Origin: Lysobacter prati | GTDB taxonomy: Bacteria > Pseudomonadota > Gammaproteobacteria > Xanthomonadales > Xanthomonadaceae | Reading direction: 5' to 3' | NCBI RefSeq assembly: GCF_009765215.1 | Contig: NZ_VLNV01000007.1 | Span: 62,001-126,000 of the forward strand | DNA length: 64,000 nucleotides | Part shown: piece by piece, positions 32,055 to 39,761 of the stretch | Position numbering within the stretch: position 1 is the stretch's first letter | Layout: every line of letters starts with the position of its first letter | Translations under genes and position numbers: made by a program | The notes under the pieces: model-generated | What the model was told of the DNA's origin: nothing | Databases searched by the model: none | The model's input: the letters and a program-made list of their open reading frames with translations, nothing else

Positions 32055-33668
32055 TCAGTGCGCGGCGTCCTGGTCGCTCACCGCGGGCACCGCATCGCGC
32101 TGCAACGACAACAGCGCCAGCAGCGTCGCCAGCGCCACGTAAGCCCCGGCGAATTGCCACGACAGCACTCGCGGCAGCCCTTCCAGCGACCACGGCCAGT
32201 AGATGCCGCCCTGCGGATGCACGGAGTGGATCAGGCCGAACAGGGTCAGCGCCGCGCCGGCCAGCAGGAACGCACTGGCGCGCAGCAGGCGCCCGTCGAC
32301 CGTCGCCGCCACCGCCGACGTCCAGATCATCGCGGTGATGATGAAGCCGTTGCCGAGGGTGATGATCACCGCCATCTCCGGCAGGCCGTGGCCGTCGCTG
32401 GTCGTCATCAGGCGGGCGAAGTTCTCGGGCGCGATCCAGCCCGGGTTGCCGACCTTGATTGCGAGCATGTAGGCCACCGATGGCAGGAACCCCAGCACCA
32501 TGGCCGTGGCATGTCGCCTTGGAGTTGCCTGGAACGCCTGCGTGGTGATGTCCAGCGCGACGTAGACGATGATCGGTGCCAGCACCGCCAGCGGCAGCCA
32601 CTGCACCAGGCCGGAGACCAGGCCGAGCATGCCGCCCAGGCCGATGAACAGTCCGGTCAGCAGCGTGTAACCGGTGCGCGCGCCCATGTGCTTGTAGGCG
32701 GGCTGGCCGATGTAGGGCGTGGTCTGCGCGACGCCGCCGCAGAAGCCGGCGACCAGGGTCGAGAAGGCTTCGGCGAGCAGGATGTCGCGGGTGCGGTAAT
32801 CGTCGCCGGCAGCGCGCGCGCTTTCGCTGACGTTGATGCCGCCAACCACCATCAGCAGGCCGAACGGCAGCAACAGCGGCAGGTACGGCACCGTCGCCGG
32901 CAGCCCTTCGAGGAAGCCCAGCGTCGGCCACGGCAGCACCAGTCGCAACGGCGTCGGCTCAGGCCAGTGGAAGCCCGGCGCCAGGCCGACCGCACCGAGC
33001 GAGTAATACAGGATCGTGCCGAACACGAAGGCGACGAACACGCCCGGCAAACGCACCGGCAAGCGGCCCTTGGCGATCAGCACGTACAGCAGCAAGCCCA
33101 GCGTGACGAAACCCACTACCGGCGAACGCAACGCTTCCACCAGCGGCAGGAAGCCCATCAGCACCAGCGCGATGCCGGCGATCGAACCCAGCAGGCCCGC
33201 GCGCGGAATCAATCGCGTGACCGCGTCGCCAGCGAACGAAAGGATGAACTTGAGCACCCCCATCACCACCAGCGAGGCCATGCCCAGCTGCCAGGTGGCG
33301 ATCGCCGCGGCCTGCTCGTCCATGCCCTGCTGCTTGAAGGCGACGAAGGCCGGACCGAGGACGAGCAGCGCCATGCCGATGCTGGTCGGCGCATCCAGGC
33401 CCAGCGGCATCGCGGTGACGTCGTCGCGGCCAGTCCGCGCTGCCAGCCTGCGCCCCATCACGGTGTAGATGAGATTGCCCACCAGCACGCCGAATGCCGT
33501 GCCCGGGAACATCCGCGCGAACACAACTTCAGCGGGAAAGCCGAAGATGCCGATCAGCGCGGCGGCGATGAAACCCAGGATCGAGAGGTTGTCGACGACC
33601 AGGCCAAAGAAGCCATTGAGGTCGCCTGCGACGAACCAGCGGCGGGGAGTTGCGTGCGGGGTGGCCAA
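32055..33668 (-). CDS. NCS2-like nucleobase permease
   Basis: 537 residues with 12-14 membrane helices and no signal peptide. Motifs fit the xanthine/uracil permease superfamily, in the AzgA-like branch: GDLNGFFGLVVDNLSILGF near the N-terminus, the helix TGRDDVTAMPLGLDAPTS and GFCGGVAQTTPYIGQPAYK (the QTTPYxG motif). Substrate, likely a purine or uracil, cannot be assigned. Downstream of the hypothetical repeat region and upstream of gloA, with no clear operon. Confidence 0.82.
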   Translation of the reverse strand: MATPHATPRRWFVAGDLNGFFGLVVDNLSILGFIAAALIGIFGFPAEVVFARMFPGTAFGVLVGNLIYTVMGRRLAARTGRDDVTAMPLGLDAPTSIGMALLVLGPAFVAFKQQGMDEQAAAIATWQLGMASLVVMGVLKFILSFAGDAVTRLIPRAGLLGSIAGIALVLMGFLPLVEALRSPVVGFVTLGLLLYVLIAKGRLPVRLPGVFVAFVFGTILYYSLGAVGLAPGFHWPEPTPLRLVLPWPTLGFLEGLPATVPYLPLLLPFGLLMVVGGINVSESARAAGDDYRTRDILLAEAFSTLVAGFCGGVAQTTPYIGQPAYKHMGARTGYTLLTGLFIGLGGMLGLVSGLVQWLPLAVLAPIIVYVALDITTQAFQATPRRHATAMVLGFLPSVAYMLAIKVGNPGWIAPENFARLMTTSDGHGLPEMAVIITLGNGFIITAMIWTSAVAATVDGRLLRASAFLLAGAALTLFGLIHSVHPQGGIYWPWSLEGLPRVLSWQFAGAYVALATLLALLSLQRDAVPAVSDQDAAH

Positions 33669-33766
33669 GGGATTGGCTCCAGTGGATCACGGTGGAATTG
33701 GGGCATCGTAGCCGAGCGGCCGGCCAGGTCGGCATGAGCATTCGTTCTGATGGGCCAACCCATCAC

Positions 33767-33865
33767 CCGTTCGCCCTGAGCGTAGCGCAGCGAAGTCGAA
33801 GGGCCAGTAGCGCCGGCAAACGGGTCCTTCGACTTCGGCCTGCGGCCTACGCTCAGGACGAACGG
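33767..33865. repeat. Inverted repeat with CCGTTCG arms
   Basis: Left arm from 33767 (CCGTTCGCCCTGAGCGTAG, then GCGCAGCGAAGTCGAAGG to 33802), right arm ending 33865 which is its imperfect reverse complement (CCTTCGACTTCGG...CTCAGGACGAACGG). The ~25-nt loop holds GCCAGTAGCGCCGGCAAACG. It lies in the 207-bp gap between the permease (start 33668) and the DUF3574 gene. Elements with these arms are widely dispersed in Xanthomonadaceae to my knowledge. Confidence 0.8.
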
Positions 33866-33875
33866 TGTTGCCGGC

Positions 33876-34340
33876 TCAGAACGAAACTTCCACCGCCTGC
33901 CGCGCCCAAAGCACCGATTCGTGCCCGCTCGCGCGCTTCCACGCCAGCCTGATCGCCTCGATGTCGTTGCGACGTCCTGCACCGTCCTCGTGCAACAGCA
34001 CCAGCACCTTGCAGCGCTGGCGCACCAGTCGCCCCTGATCCTTGAATCGCCACTGCCCGTAACCATCGAGCACGGTCAGACCATCGGGAAAGCGCGGCGT
34101 GACCTCGCGATCGAGGAAGTCGCGCCACCTGGCTTCATCGACGGTGTCACTGCCATCCTCGTTGCCGACGGCGAAGTACAGCTCGCTGCGAACCCAGCCG
34201 GCGGCCTGCGCCGGACGGGCGGGGTCGCCCTGCATCGCCGCGGTGGTGTCCCTGCTGTCCAACCCCGCGCAGCCCGACAGCCACAGCGCCGACGCGACCA
34301 TCGCCATGTGCAGGCCACCGCGAGCCAGCCGCACCGTCAT
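33876..34340 (-). CDS. DUF3574 lipoprotein
   Basis: 154 residues. Lipoprotein signal with lipobox LSGC (Cys24), then a DUF3574-like domain (WVRSELYFAVGN, WRDFLDREVTPRFPDGLTVL, GYGQWRF, CKVLVLL). The domain's function is unknown. The ATG at 34340 overlaps the upstream gene's TGA by 4 nt (ATGA), which supports the start and shows translational coupling in a four-gene run. Confidence 0.85.
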   Translation of the reverse strand: MTVRLARGGLHMAMVASALWLSGCAGLDSRDTTAAMQGDPARPAQAAGWVRSELYFAVGNEDGSDTVDEARWRDFLDREVTPRFPDGLTVLDGYGQWRFKDQGRLVRQRCKVLVLLHEDGAGRRNDIEAIRLAWKRASGHESVLWARQAVEVSF

Positions 34341-34756
34341 GGCAGGAACCGCGAGGCCTGTTGCGGCGTCGGCATGAGGCATTGTTCATGGCGCCCAAAC
34401 CAGCGATAGCGATTGCGGGCGAAATAGCGGTAGAGCGGATCACGGACGAACCTGGGCACCAGGCGCATGGCGCCGGCCAGTCGCCAGGCGCCGCCCAGCC
34501 CCTGGAGCACGCGCGCGATCGCGTCGGTATCGGTCCAGGCGCGGCCGCCATCGACCAGCAGGAAAGACACCGGGTCGTCTGGATCCAGGCCGTGCGTCGC
34601 CAGCAGTTCGCGACCGCTCATGGTCTGCATCGCGGCGAAGCGATAGCGCCCGTCACGATCGTGCCGCAACAGGAAATCCACCCAGCCGTTGCACAACACG
34701 CATACGCCGTCGAAGACGATGATCGCGCCGTTGCTGTGCCCTGATTCACTCGACAT
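34337..34756 (-). CDS. DUF393 (DCC family) thiol-disulfide oxidoreductase-like protein
   Basis: 139 residues. N-terminal IIVFDGVCVLCNGWVDFLL holds the CxxC pair Cys19 and Cys22, as in the DCC family with a thioredoxin-like fold. Remaining part is an alpha-helical domain (YRFAAMQTMSG, RLVPRFVRDPLYRYFA, C-terminal YRWFGRHEQCLMP). Predicted redox or membrane-associated role; unproven. 11-nt overlap with the DUF4166 gene. Confidence 0.88.
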   Translation of the reverse strand: MSSESGHSNGAIIVFDGVCVLCNGWVDFLLRHDRDGRYRFAAMQTMSGRELLATHGLDPDDPVSFLLVDGGRAWTDTDAIARVLQGLGGAWRLAGAMRLVPRFVRDPLYRYFARNRYRWFGRHEQCLMPTPQQASRFLP

Positions 34757-35297
34757 CCAGCCATCCCCGGTAGTGCACGACCAGGCCTACCCACGGCAGC
34801 CTGGCGGCAACGTCGAAACGGTAGCGGTGGTCGCGCTCGTACTCGCGCGCCGTCACGCCCGCGAACCAGCGCAGCGGCAACGGCAGGCCGAGCGCACTGA
34901 CCTTGGCGACATGCCAGACCACGGCCGGGCCCGCGCCGGGCAACTGCTCGACATCAAGGCGAAAGGCAAAGCGCAGCAGGCCCAGGCGTTCGCGCAGCAG
35001 GGCATCGTGGGCCCAGAGGCGCGAACGCATCGCCTTGCCGGCGAACACACGCGCCCAACGTTCGCCCTTCGCGTCGGCATCGATCTCGACCTTGATCGTG
35101 CCGCGCCCGGGCGCCGGCAGGCGCGCCGCCCAGGCACACAGCCGCGACAACAACCCGTCACCGCGATCGACTTCGACCTTGCCGTGGTAGCGCCTGCAGC
35201 CGCTGCGGTCGTGCAGCGCGCGCAGCGTCGGCGGCAGCTGGTCGAATCGCGCCGCGAGAAGTTGTCGGTACAACGACTGCGACGCGACGGTATTCAT
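34746..35297 (-). CDS. DUF4166 domain protein
   Basis: 183 residues, no signal peptide. N-terminal LYRQLLAARFDQLPPTLRALHD is a short conserved helix; the rest is beta-rich with WRHA-like VFAGKAMRSRLWAH and a C-terminal pattern of aromatic strands (YRFDVAARLPWVGLVVHYRGWLD). I assign DUF4166 by resemblance; function unknown. Start at ATG 35297 overlaps the pgeF stop by 4 nt. Confidence 0.75.
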   Translation of the reverse strand: MNTVASQSLYRQLLAARFDQLPPTLRALHDRSGCRRYHGKVEVDRGDGLLSRLCAWAARLPAPGRGTIKVEIDADAKGERWARVFAGKAMRSRLWAHDALLRERLGLLRFAFRLDVEQLPGAGPAVVWHVAKVSALGLPLPLRWFAGVTAREYERDHRYRFDVAARLPWVGLVVHYRGWLDVE

Positions 35298-36055
35298 TGT
35301 CCTGGCTCGATCCAGATGAGGGAGGCCATGCGCCCACCGCGCTGGTCGCGGCGATGGGAGAAGAAACGGTCCGGTTCGGCGATCGTACACAGGCCGCCGC
35401 CGTGGATGCGGCTGGCGTCGATGCCCACGGCCTCGAGGCGACGCCGCGCCAAGGCGTAAAGGTCCACCCGCCAGTGGTGCGGACGGGTGCTGGTGAAGGC
35501 GCTGCCGGCACTCCAGTCGCGCGAAACAAAGGCGTCGTAGACCTCTTCGCCGATCTCGTAGTGCTGCGGGCCGGCCGCGGGACCGAGCCAGGCATGCAGG
35601 CGCTGCGACGGCGAACGCATGGCGGCGACGGTGTTCTCGAGGACGCCACCGGCGAGGCCGCGCCATCCCGCATGCGCCGCGCCGATTTCGCTGCCGTCGT
35701 CGGCGCATAACAGCACGGGCATGCAGTCGGCAGTGAGGATGGCCAGGACAGTGCCGGGCGTCGAGCTGACCGATGCGTCCGCTTCGGGTTCGCCGCCCTC
35801 ACCCCTGCCCTCATCGAAGCGAACGACTTCGACCCCATGCACTTGTCGCAACCAACACGGCTCCGCCGGCAACCGCGCCGCCTCATGCAGCAACGAGCGA
35901 TTGCGAAGCACCGCTTCTTCCTCGTCGCCCGCGCGCAGCCCCAGGTTCAAATGATCGAATGGCGCCTTCGACACCCCGAGTCCGTGCCTCAGCGTGGTGA
36001 AGGCCCGCACCGATGCCGGCAGCGGCCATTGCGCTTCCAGCCAGGGGGCCGGCAC
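35294..36055 (-). CDS. pgeF: Purine nucleoside phosphorylase/peptidoglycan editing factor PgeF (YfiH)
   Basis: 253 residues. Metal-binding residues of the YfiH/laccase-domain family: His73 (RQVHGVEVV), Cys111 (LTADCMPVL), His128 (AAHAGWRG). Family members are linked to purine nucleoside cleavage or to removing L-Ser from muramyl peptides. The GTG start at 36055, 2 nt after the rluD stop, is chosen: upstream sequence is the antisense-like reading of rluD. Part of rluD-pgeF-DUF4166-DUF393-DUF3574. Confidence 0.92.
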   Translation of the reverse strand: MPAPWLEAQWPLPASVRAFTTLRHGLGVSKAPFDHLNLGLRAGDEEEAVLRNRSLLHEAARLPAEPCWLRQVHGVEVVRFDEGRGEGGEPEADASVSSTPGTVLAILTADCMPVLLCADDGSEIGAAHAGWRGLAGGVLENTVAAMRSPSQRLHAWLGPAAGPQHYEIGEEVYDAFVSRDWSAGSAFTSTRPHHWRVDLYALARRRLEAVGIDASRIHGGGLCTIAEPDRFFSHRRDQRGGRMASLIWIEPGQ

Positions 36056-36057
36056 CC

Positions 36058-37032
36058 TCAGCGCTCCCGGTCGGCCGCGGCGACGGTGTCGTCGTGCAGT
36101 GCCTTGACCAGCGCACGCAGGTCGTCGGGCACCGGCGCGGTGCAGCGCACCGGCTCGCCCGTAACCGGATGCGCGAACTCCAGCGTCTCGGCGTGCAGCG
36201 CCTGGCGCCTGAAGCCACGCAGCGTCGCGATCAGTTCCTCGGTCGCGCCCTTGGGGAGCTTGAGCGGGCCGCCGTACAGCGGGTCGCCGACGATGGGGTG
36301 CTTGAGGTGCGCCATGTGCACGCGGATCTGATGGGTGCGGCCGGTTTCCAGGCGGCATTCCAGCAGCGTATGCGCGCGGAATCGCTCACGCAGTCGGAAG
36401 TGCGTGACCGCGTCGCGGCCGTCCTCGCGCACTGCCATGCGGATGCGGTCGCGCGGGTGGCGGTCGATCGGCGCATCGGCGGTACCGCCCGACACCAGCG
36501 AACCCAGCACCACGGCCAGGTACTGGCGGTGGACCTCGCGCGAGGACAGCTGTTCGATCAGCGCGGTATGCGCCGGCAGGGTACGCGCGACCACCATGAC
36601 GCCGGAGGTGTCCTTGTCGAGGCGATGGACGATGCCGGCCCTGGGCAGGGTATTGAGCGAGGCGTCCCGGTGCAGCAGGGCGTTGACCAGGGTGCCGGCC
36701 GGATTGCCGGCGCCGGGGTGGACGACCAGCCCGGCCGGCTTGTTGATGACGATGACGTGCTCGTCCTCGAACAGCACGTCCAGGGCGATGTCCTCGGGCT
36801 CGGAATGGGTCTGGACCTCGAGGGCGGCATTGAGGGTGACCACCTCGCCGCCGCGGACCGGATCGCGCGGGCGGACCTCGCGGCCGTCCAGGCGGGCGTC
36901 GCCGGACTTGATCCAGGTCGCCAGGCGGGAACGGGAGAAATCGGGGAAAAGCTCGGCCAGGACCGCGTCGAAGCGGCGCCCGGCGGCGCTGTCCGGGACG
37001 GTGGCATGCAGGGGCGTGGCGGGGATGGTCAT
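36058..37032 (-). CDS. rluD: 23S rRNA pseudouridine synthase RluD
   Basis: Makes pseudouridines 1911, 1915 and 1917 in helix 69 of 23S rRNA. 324 residues: S4 RNA-binding domain (about 18-75) and pseudouridine synthase domain with catalytic Asp139 in HRLDKDTSG; also [18 protein letters not shown] and [14 protein letters not shown] at 37032 matches the E. coli protein's start region. Divergent from bamD with a 79-bp gap. Confidence 0.96.
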   Translation of the reverse strand: MTIPATPLHATVPDSAAGRRFDAVLAELFPDFSRSRLATWIKSGDARLDGREVRPRDPVRGGEVVTLNAALEVQTHSEPEDIALDVLFEDEHVIVINKPAGLVVHPGAGNPAGTLVNALLHRDASLNTLPRAGIVHRLDKDTSGVMVVARTLPAHTALIEQLSSREVHRQYLAVVLGSLVSGGTADAPIDRHPRDRIRMAVREDGRDAVTHFRLRERFRAHTLLECRLETGRTHQIRVHMAHLKHPIVGDPLYGGPLKLPKGATEELIATLRGFRRQALHAETLEFAHPVTGEPVRCTAPVPDDLRALVKALHDDTVAAADRER

Positions 37033-37111
37033 CGGAGGGGAAGGATTCAGGGCTGCCGCGCAGGGGCTGCTATTATCCGACCTTCGTACCTTCGGCGCCC
37101 GTGTATCTGCC

Positions 37112-37957
37112 ATGACCCTACGCTCTGCCCCTTCGCGCCTGCTGGCGCTGCTGCTGATCGTCGCTTTCGCTGGAGTGGGCTGTAGCAAGTTCAAAGACAA
37201 GGACGCCGATGAGGGCGTGCCGGTCGAGCAGCTCTACGAGAAAGCCCACAAGTCGATGACCAACGGTAACTGGTCCGCGGCCGAGACCACGTTCAAGCGC
37301 CTGGTCGCCCAGTACCCGTACGGCCCCTACACCGAGCAGGCGCTGGTGGAGACCGCCTACGCCCAGTACAAGTCGGGCAAGCACGACGACGCGATCAGCA
37401 GCATCGACCGCTTCATCCGCACCTACCCGACCCACAAGAACATCGCGTACATGTACTACCTGCGCGGTCTGTCGAACTCCAGCCGCGACACGGTGTTCCT
37501 GCAGCAGGTCTGGACGCTCGACGCCAGCCGCCGCGACCTGGCCACGCCGCTGCAGGCGTTCAACGACTTCTCGATCGTCGCCGACCGCTACCCGAACAGC
37601 CGCTACGCCGAGGATTCGCGCAGCCGCATGCGCGGCCTGCGCGACATGTTCGCCCGCCACGAACTCGACACCGCCTTGTACTACCTGCGTCGCACCGCCT
37701 ATGTCGGCGCGATCGAGCGTGCCAAGTACCTGCTCGAGACCTATCCGCAGAGCCAGTACCAGAACGACGCCGTCGCCACCCTGGCCGCGGCCTACGAGGG
37801 CCTGGGCAACGAGGCGCTGGCCGCCGACGCCAGGCGCGTGCTGCAGCAGAACGACCCCAACCACCCGTTCCTGGCGGCCAAGTGGCCGGACTACCCGAGC
37901 AATTTCCGCAAGCTCAACCCGTTCGCGGGCGAGAAGTCGGCGCTGGACAACGACTGA
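37112..37957 (+). CDS. bamD: Outer membrane assembly factor BamD
   Basis: Essential lipoprotein of the BAM complex that works with BamA in outer-membrane protein folding. 281 residues: lipobox GVGC with Cys24 then five TPR-type helical repeats ([68 protein letters not shown]). Length is near the family norm (about 245-280). A rho-independent terminator follows at 37982. Confidence 0.96.
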   Translation: MTLRSAPSRLLALLLIVAFAGVGCSKFKDKDADEGVPVEQLYEKAHKSMTNGNWSAAETTFKRLVAQYPYGPYTEQALVETAYAQYKSGKHDDAISSIDRFIRTYPTHKNIAYMYYLRGLSNSSRDTVFLQQVWTLDASRRDLATPLQAFNDFSIVADRYPNSRYAEDSRSRMRGLRDMFARHELDTALYYLRRTAYVGAIERAKYLLETYPQSQYQNDAVATLAAAYEGLGNEALAADARRVLQQNDPNHPFLAAKWPDYPSNFRKLNPFAGEKSALDND

Positions 37958-37981
37958 TCGGGTCTTCCAAAACGAATGCAG

Positions 37982-38010
37982 AAACGCCGCCCGAGGGCGG
38001 CGTTTTTGTT
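37982..38010 (+). terminator. Rho-independent terminator after bamD
   Basis: Stem CGCCGCC / GGCGGCG (37985-37991 and 37996-38002) with CGAG loop, followed by TTTTTGTTT. Located 25 bp after the bamD stop; converging nadE lies downstream. Confidence 0.9.
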
Positions 38011-38018
38011 TGCCCGTC

Positions 38019-38038
38019 ATTCCCGCGAAGGCGGGAAT
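38019..38038. repeat. ATTCCCGC palindrome (dRS3-like dispersed repeat)
   Basis: ATTCCCGCGAAGGCGGGAAT, a near-perfect 20-bp palindrome, extended at the left by GTC and right by CCA. It lies between the bamD terminator and nadE. The motif ATTCCC(N8)GGGAAT matches the dRS3 type of Neisseria and similar repeats in other bacteria. Confidence 0.8.
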
Positions 38039-38051
38039 CCACGGACGTCAC

Positions 38052-39686
38052 CTATCCCCGATACCCGTTGCTGATCGGATAGCGCCGCTCACGCCCGAAC
38101 GCGCGCCGCGACACCTTCGGTCCCGGCGCCGACTGGTGCCGCTTCCACTCGCTGATCCGCACCAGTCGCAGCACGCGCTCGACGGTAGCCGCATCGAACC
38201 CGGCCGCGACGATCTCGTCGTACGACTGCTCCTGGTCGACATGGCGCAGCAGGATGGCGTCGAGCACGTCATAGGGCGGCAGCGAGTCCTGGTCCTTCTG
38301 GTTCTCGCGCAGCTCGGCCGACGGCGGACGATCGATTACCGCCTGCGGGATGACGCGATCGCCGACGGTATTGCGCCAGCTGGCGAGCGCGAACACCTCG
38401 GACTTGTACAGGTCCTTCAGCGGCGCATAACCGCCGCACATGTCGCCATAGATCGTCGCGTAACCGACCGCGTACTCGCTCTTGTTGCCCGTGGTCAGCA
38501 GCAGCCCGCCGAACTTGTTGCTCATCGCCATCAGCAGCGCGCCGCGCGTGCGTGACTGCAGGTTCTCTTCGGTGGTATCGACCGGGCGGTCGCCGAAGTG
38601 CTCGGCCAGTGCGTCGAGGTAACCCTGGAACGGCTTCTCGATCGGCAGCGTGAGCAGACGCACGCCCTGTGTCCTGCACTGCTCTTCCGCCAGGTCGTTG
38701 GAAAGGTCGGCGGTGTAGCGTGACGGCATGCGCACTGCGGTGACATTCTCGGCACCAATCGCATCGACGGCGATGGCCAGCACCAGCGACGAATCGATGC
38801 CGCCGGACAGACCCAGCCAGACCTTCTCGAAACCGTTCTTGCGGCAATAGTCGCGGGTGCCGCGCACCACCGCGCGCCAGGCCAGCGCGTCGCGGCTTTC
38901 ATCGCCGTCCTCCATCCACTCCACGGAATTGAAGCGGCGTGAGTCCGCATCGAAATCCACGACCAACCACTGGTCGGTGAATGCTGCGGCTGCCGGGTGC
39001 ACGGTGCCGTCGCCATCGGCGACGACCGAACCACCGTCGAACACCAGCGCATCCTGGCCGCCGACGACGTTGAGATAGACCAGGCCGACGCCCGTTTCCT
39101 GGACGCGTTGTGCCAGCAGGTGATCGCGCTCGGCATGCTTGTCGCGCTCGAACGGCGAGGCATTGGGCACCAGCACCAGTTCCGCGCCACCGGCAACGGT
39201 ACTGGCCAACGGCTCGGGGAACCACAGGTCCTCGCAGATGATCAGGCCGACCTGGACACCGTCGACATCGAACACGCAGTCCTCGCGGTCGGGATCGACA
39301 TCAAAGTAACGGCGCTCGTCGAAGACCGCGTAGTTGGGCAACTCACGCTTGCGGTACGTGTGCGAGACGTGGCCGTCGCGTAGCACGCTGGCGGCGTTGT
39401 AGACCACGCTACCGGCCGCCTGCGGCCAACCGACGACGGCGACGATGCCCTGCGTCGACGCGGCGATGCGATGGATGGCAGCTTCGCAGTCGGCCAGGAA
39501 GCCGGGGCGCAACAACAGGTCTTCCGGCGGGTAGCCGCTGAGTGCCAGTTCCGGGAACAGCACGACATCGGCGCTGTACTCATCGCGCGCCTGCGCGATC
39601 ATCGCGGCGATGCGTTCAGCATTCTGGTGCACCGCGCCGACCGGAAAGTCGAACTGGGCCAGGGCGAGGCGAAGCGGATTGGACAT
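38052..39686 (-). CDS. nadE: Glutamine-dependent NAD+ synthetase NadE
   Basis: Last step of NAD+ synthesis: amidation of deamido-NAD+ with glutamine. 544 residues: N-terminal nitrilase-type glutaminase with triad Glu46 (FPELALSGYPPEDL), Lys113 (YRKRELPNYA) and Cys151 (LIICEDLWFPEP), and C-terminal ATP-pyrophosphatase synthetase with the P-loop LGLSGGIDSSLVLAIAVD near 285. Start at ATG 39686; a longer in-frame start exists 4 codons upstream. Confidence 0.95.
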   Translation of the reverse strand: MSNPLRLALAQFDFPVGAVHQNAERIAAMIAQARDEYSADVVLFPELALSGYPPEDLLLRPGFLADCEAAIHRIAASTQGIVAVVGWPQAAGSVVYNAASVLRDGHVSHTYRKRELPNYAVFDERRYFDVDPDREDCVFDVDGVQVGLIICEDLWFPEPLASTVAGGAELVLVPNASPFERDKHAERDHLLAQRVQETGVGLVYLNVVGGQDALVFDGGSVVADGDGTVHPAAAAFTDQWLVVDFDADSRRFNSVEWMEDGDESRDALAWRAVVRGTRDYCRKNGFEKVWLGLSGGIDSSLVLAIAVDAIGAENVTAVRMPSRYTADLSNDLAEEQCRTQGVRLLTLPIEKPFQGYLDALAEHFGDRPVDTTEENLQSRTRGALLMAMSNKFGGLLLTTGNKSEYAVGYATIYGDMCGGYAPLKDLYKSEVFALASWRNTVGDRVIPQAVIDRPPSAELRENQKDQDSLPPYDVLDAILLRHVDQEQSYDEIVAAGFDAATVERVLRLVRISEWKRHQSAPGPKVSRRAFGRERRYPISNGYRG

Positions 39687-39761
39687 CGTTGGCTCCATGG
39701 AGCTGCACCGAGCGTTTGCCCATTGTCCAACATAAGGGCCAACCGTACACCGGCGCGGTGA

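Noticed and set aside
37033-37111. TATTAT before bamD as a promoter -10 element
   Set aside because: No -35 partner at 16-18 nt; could be chance.
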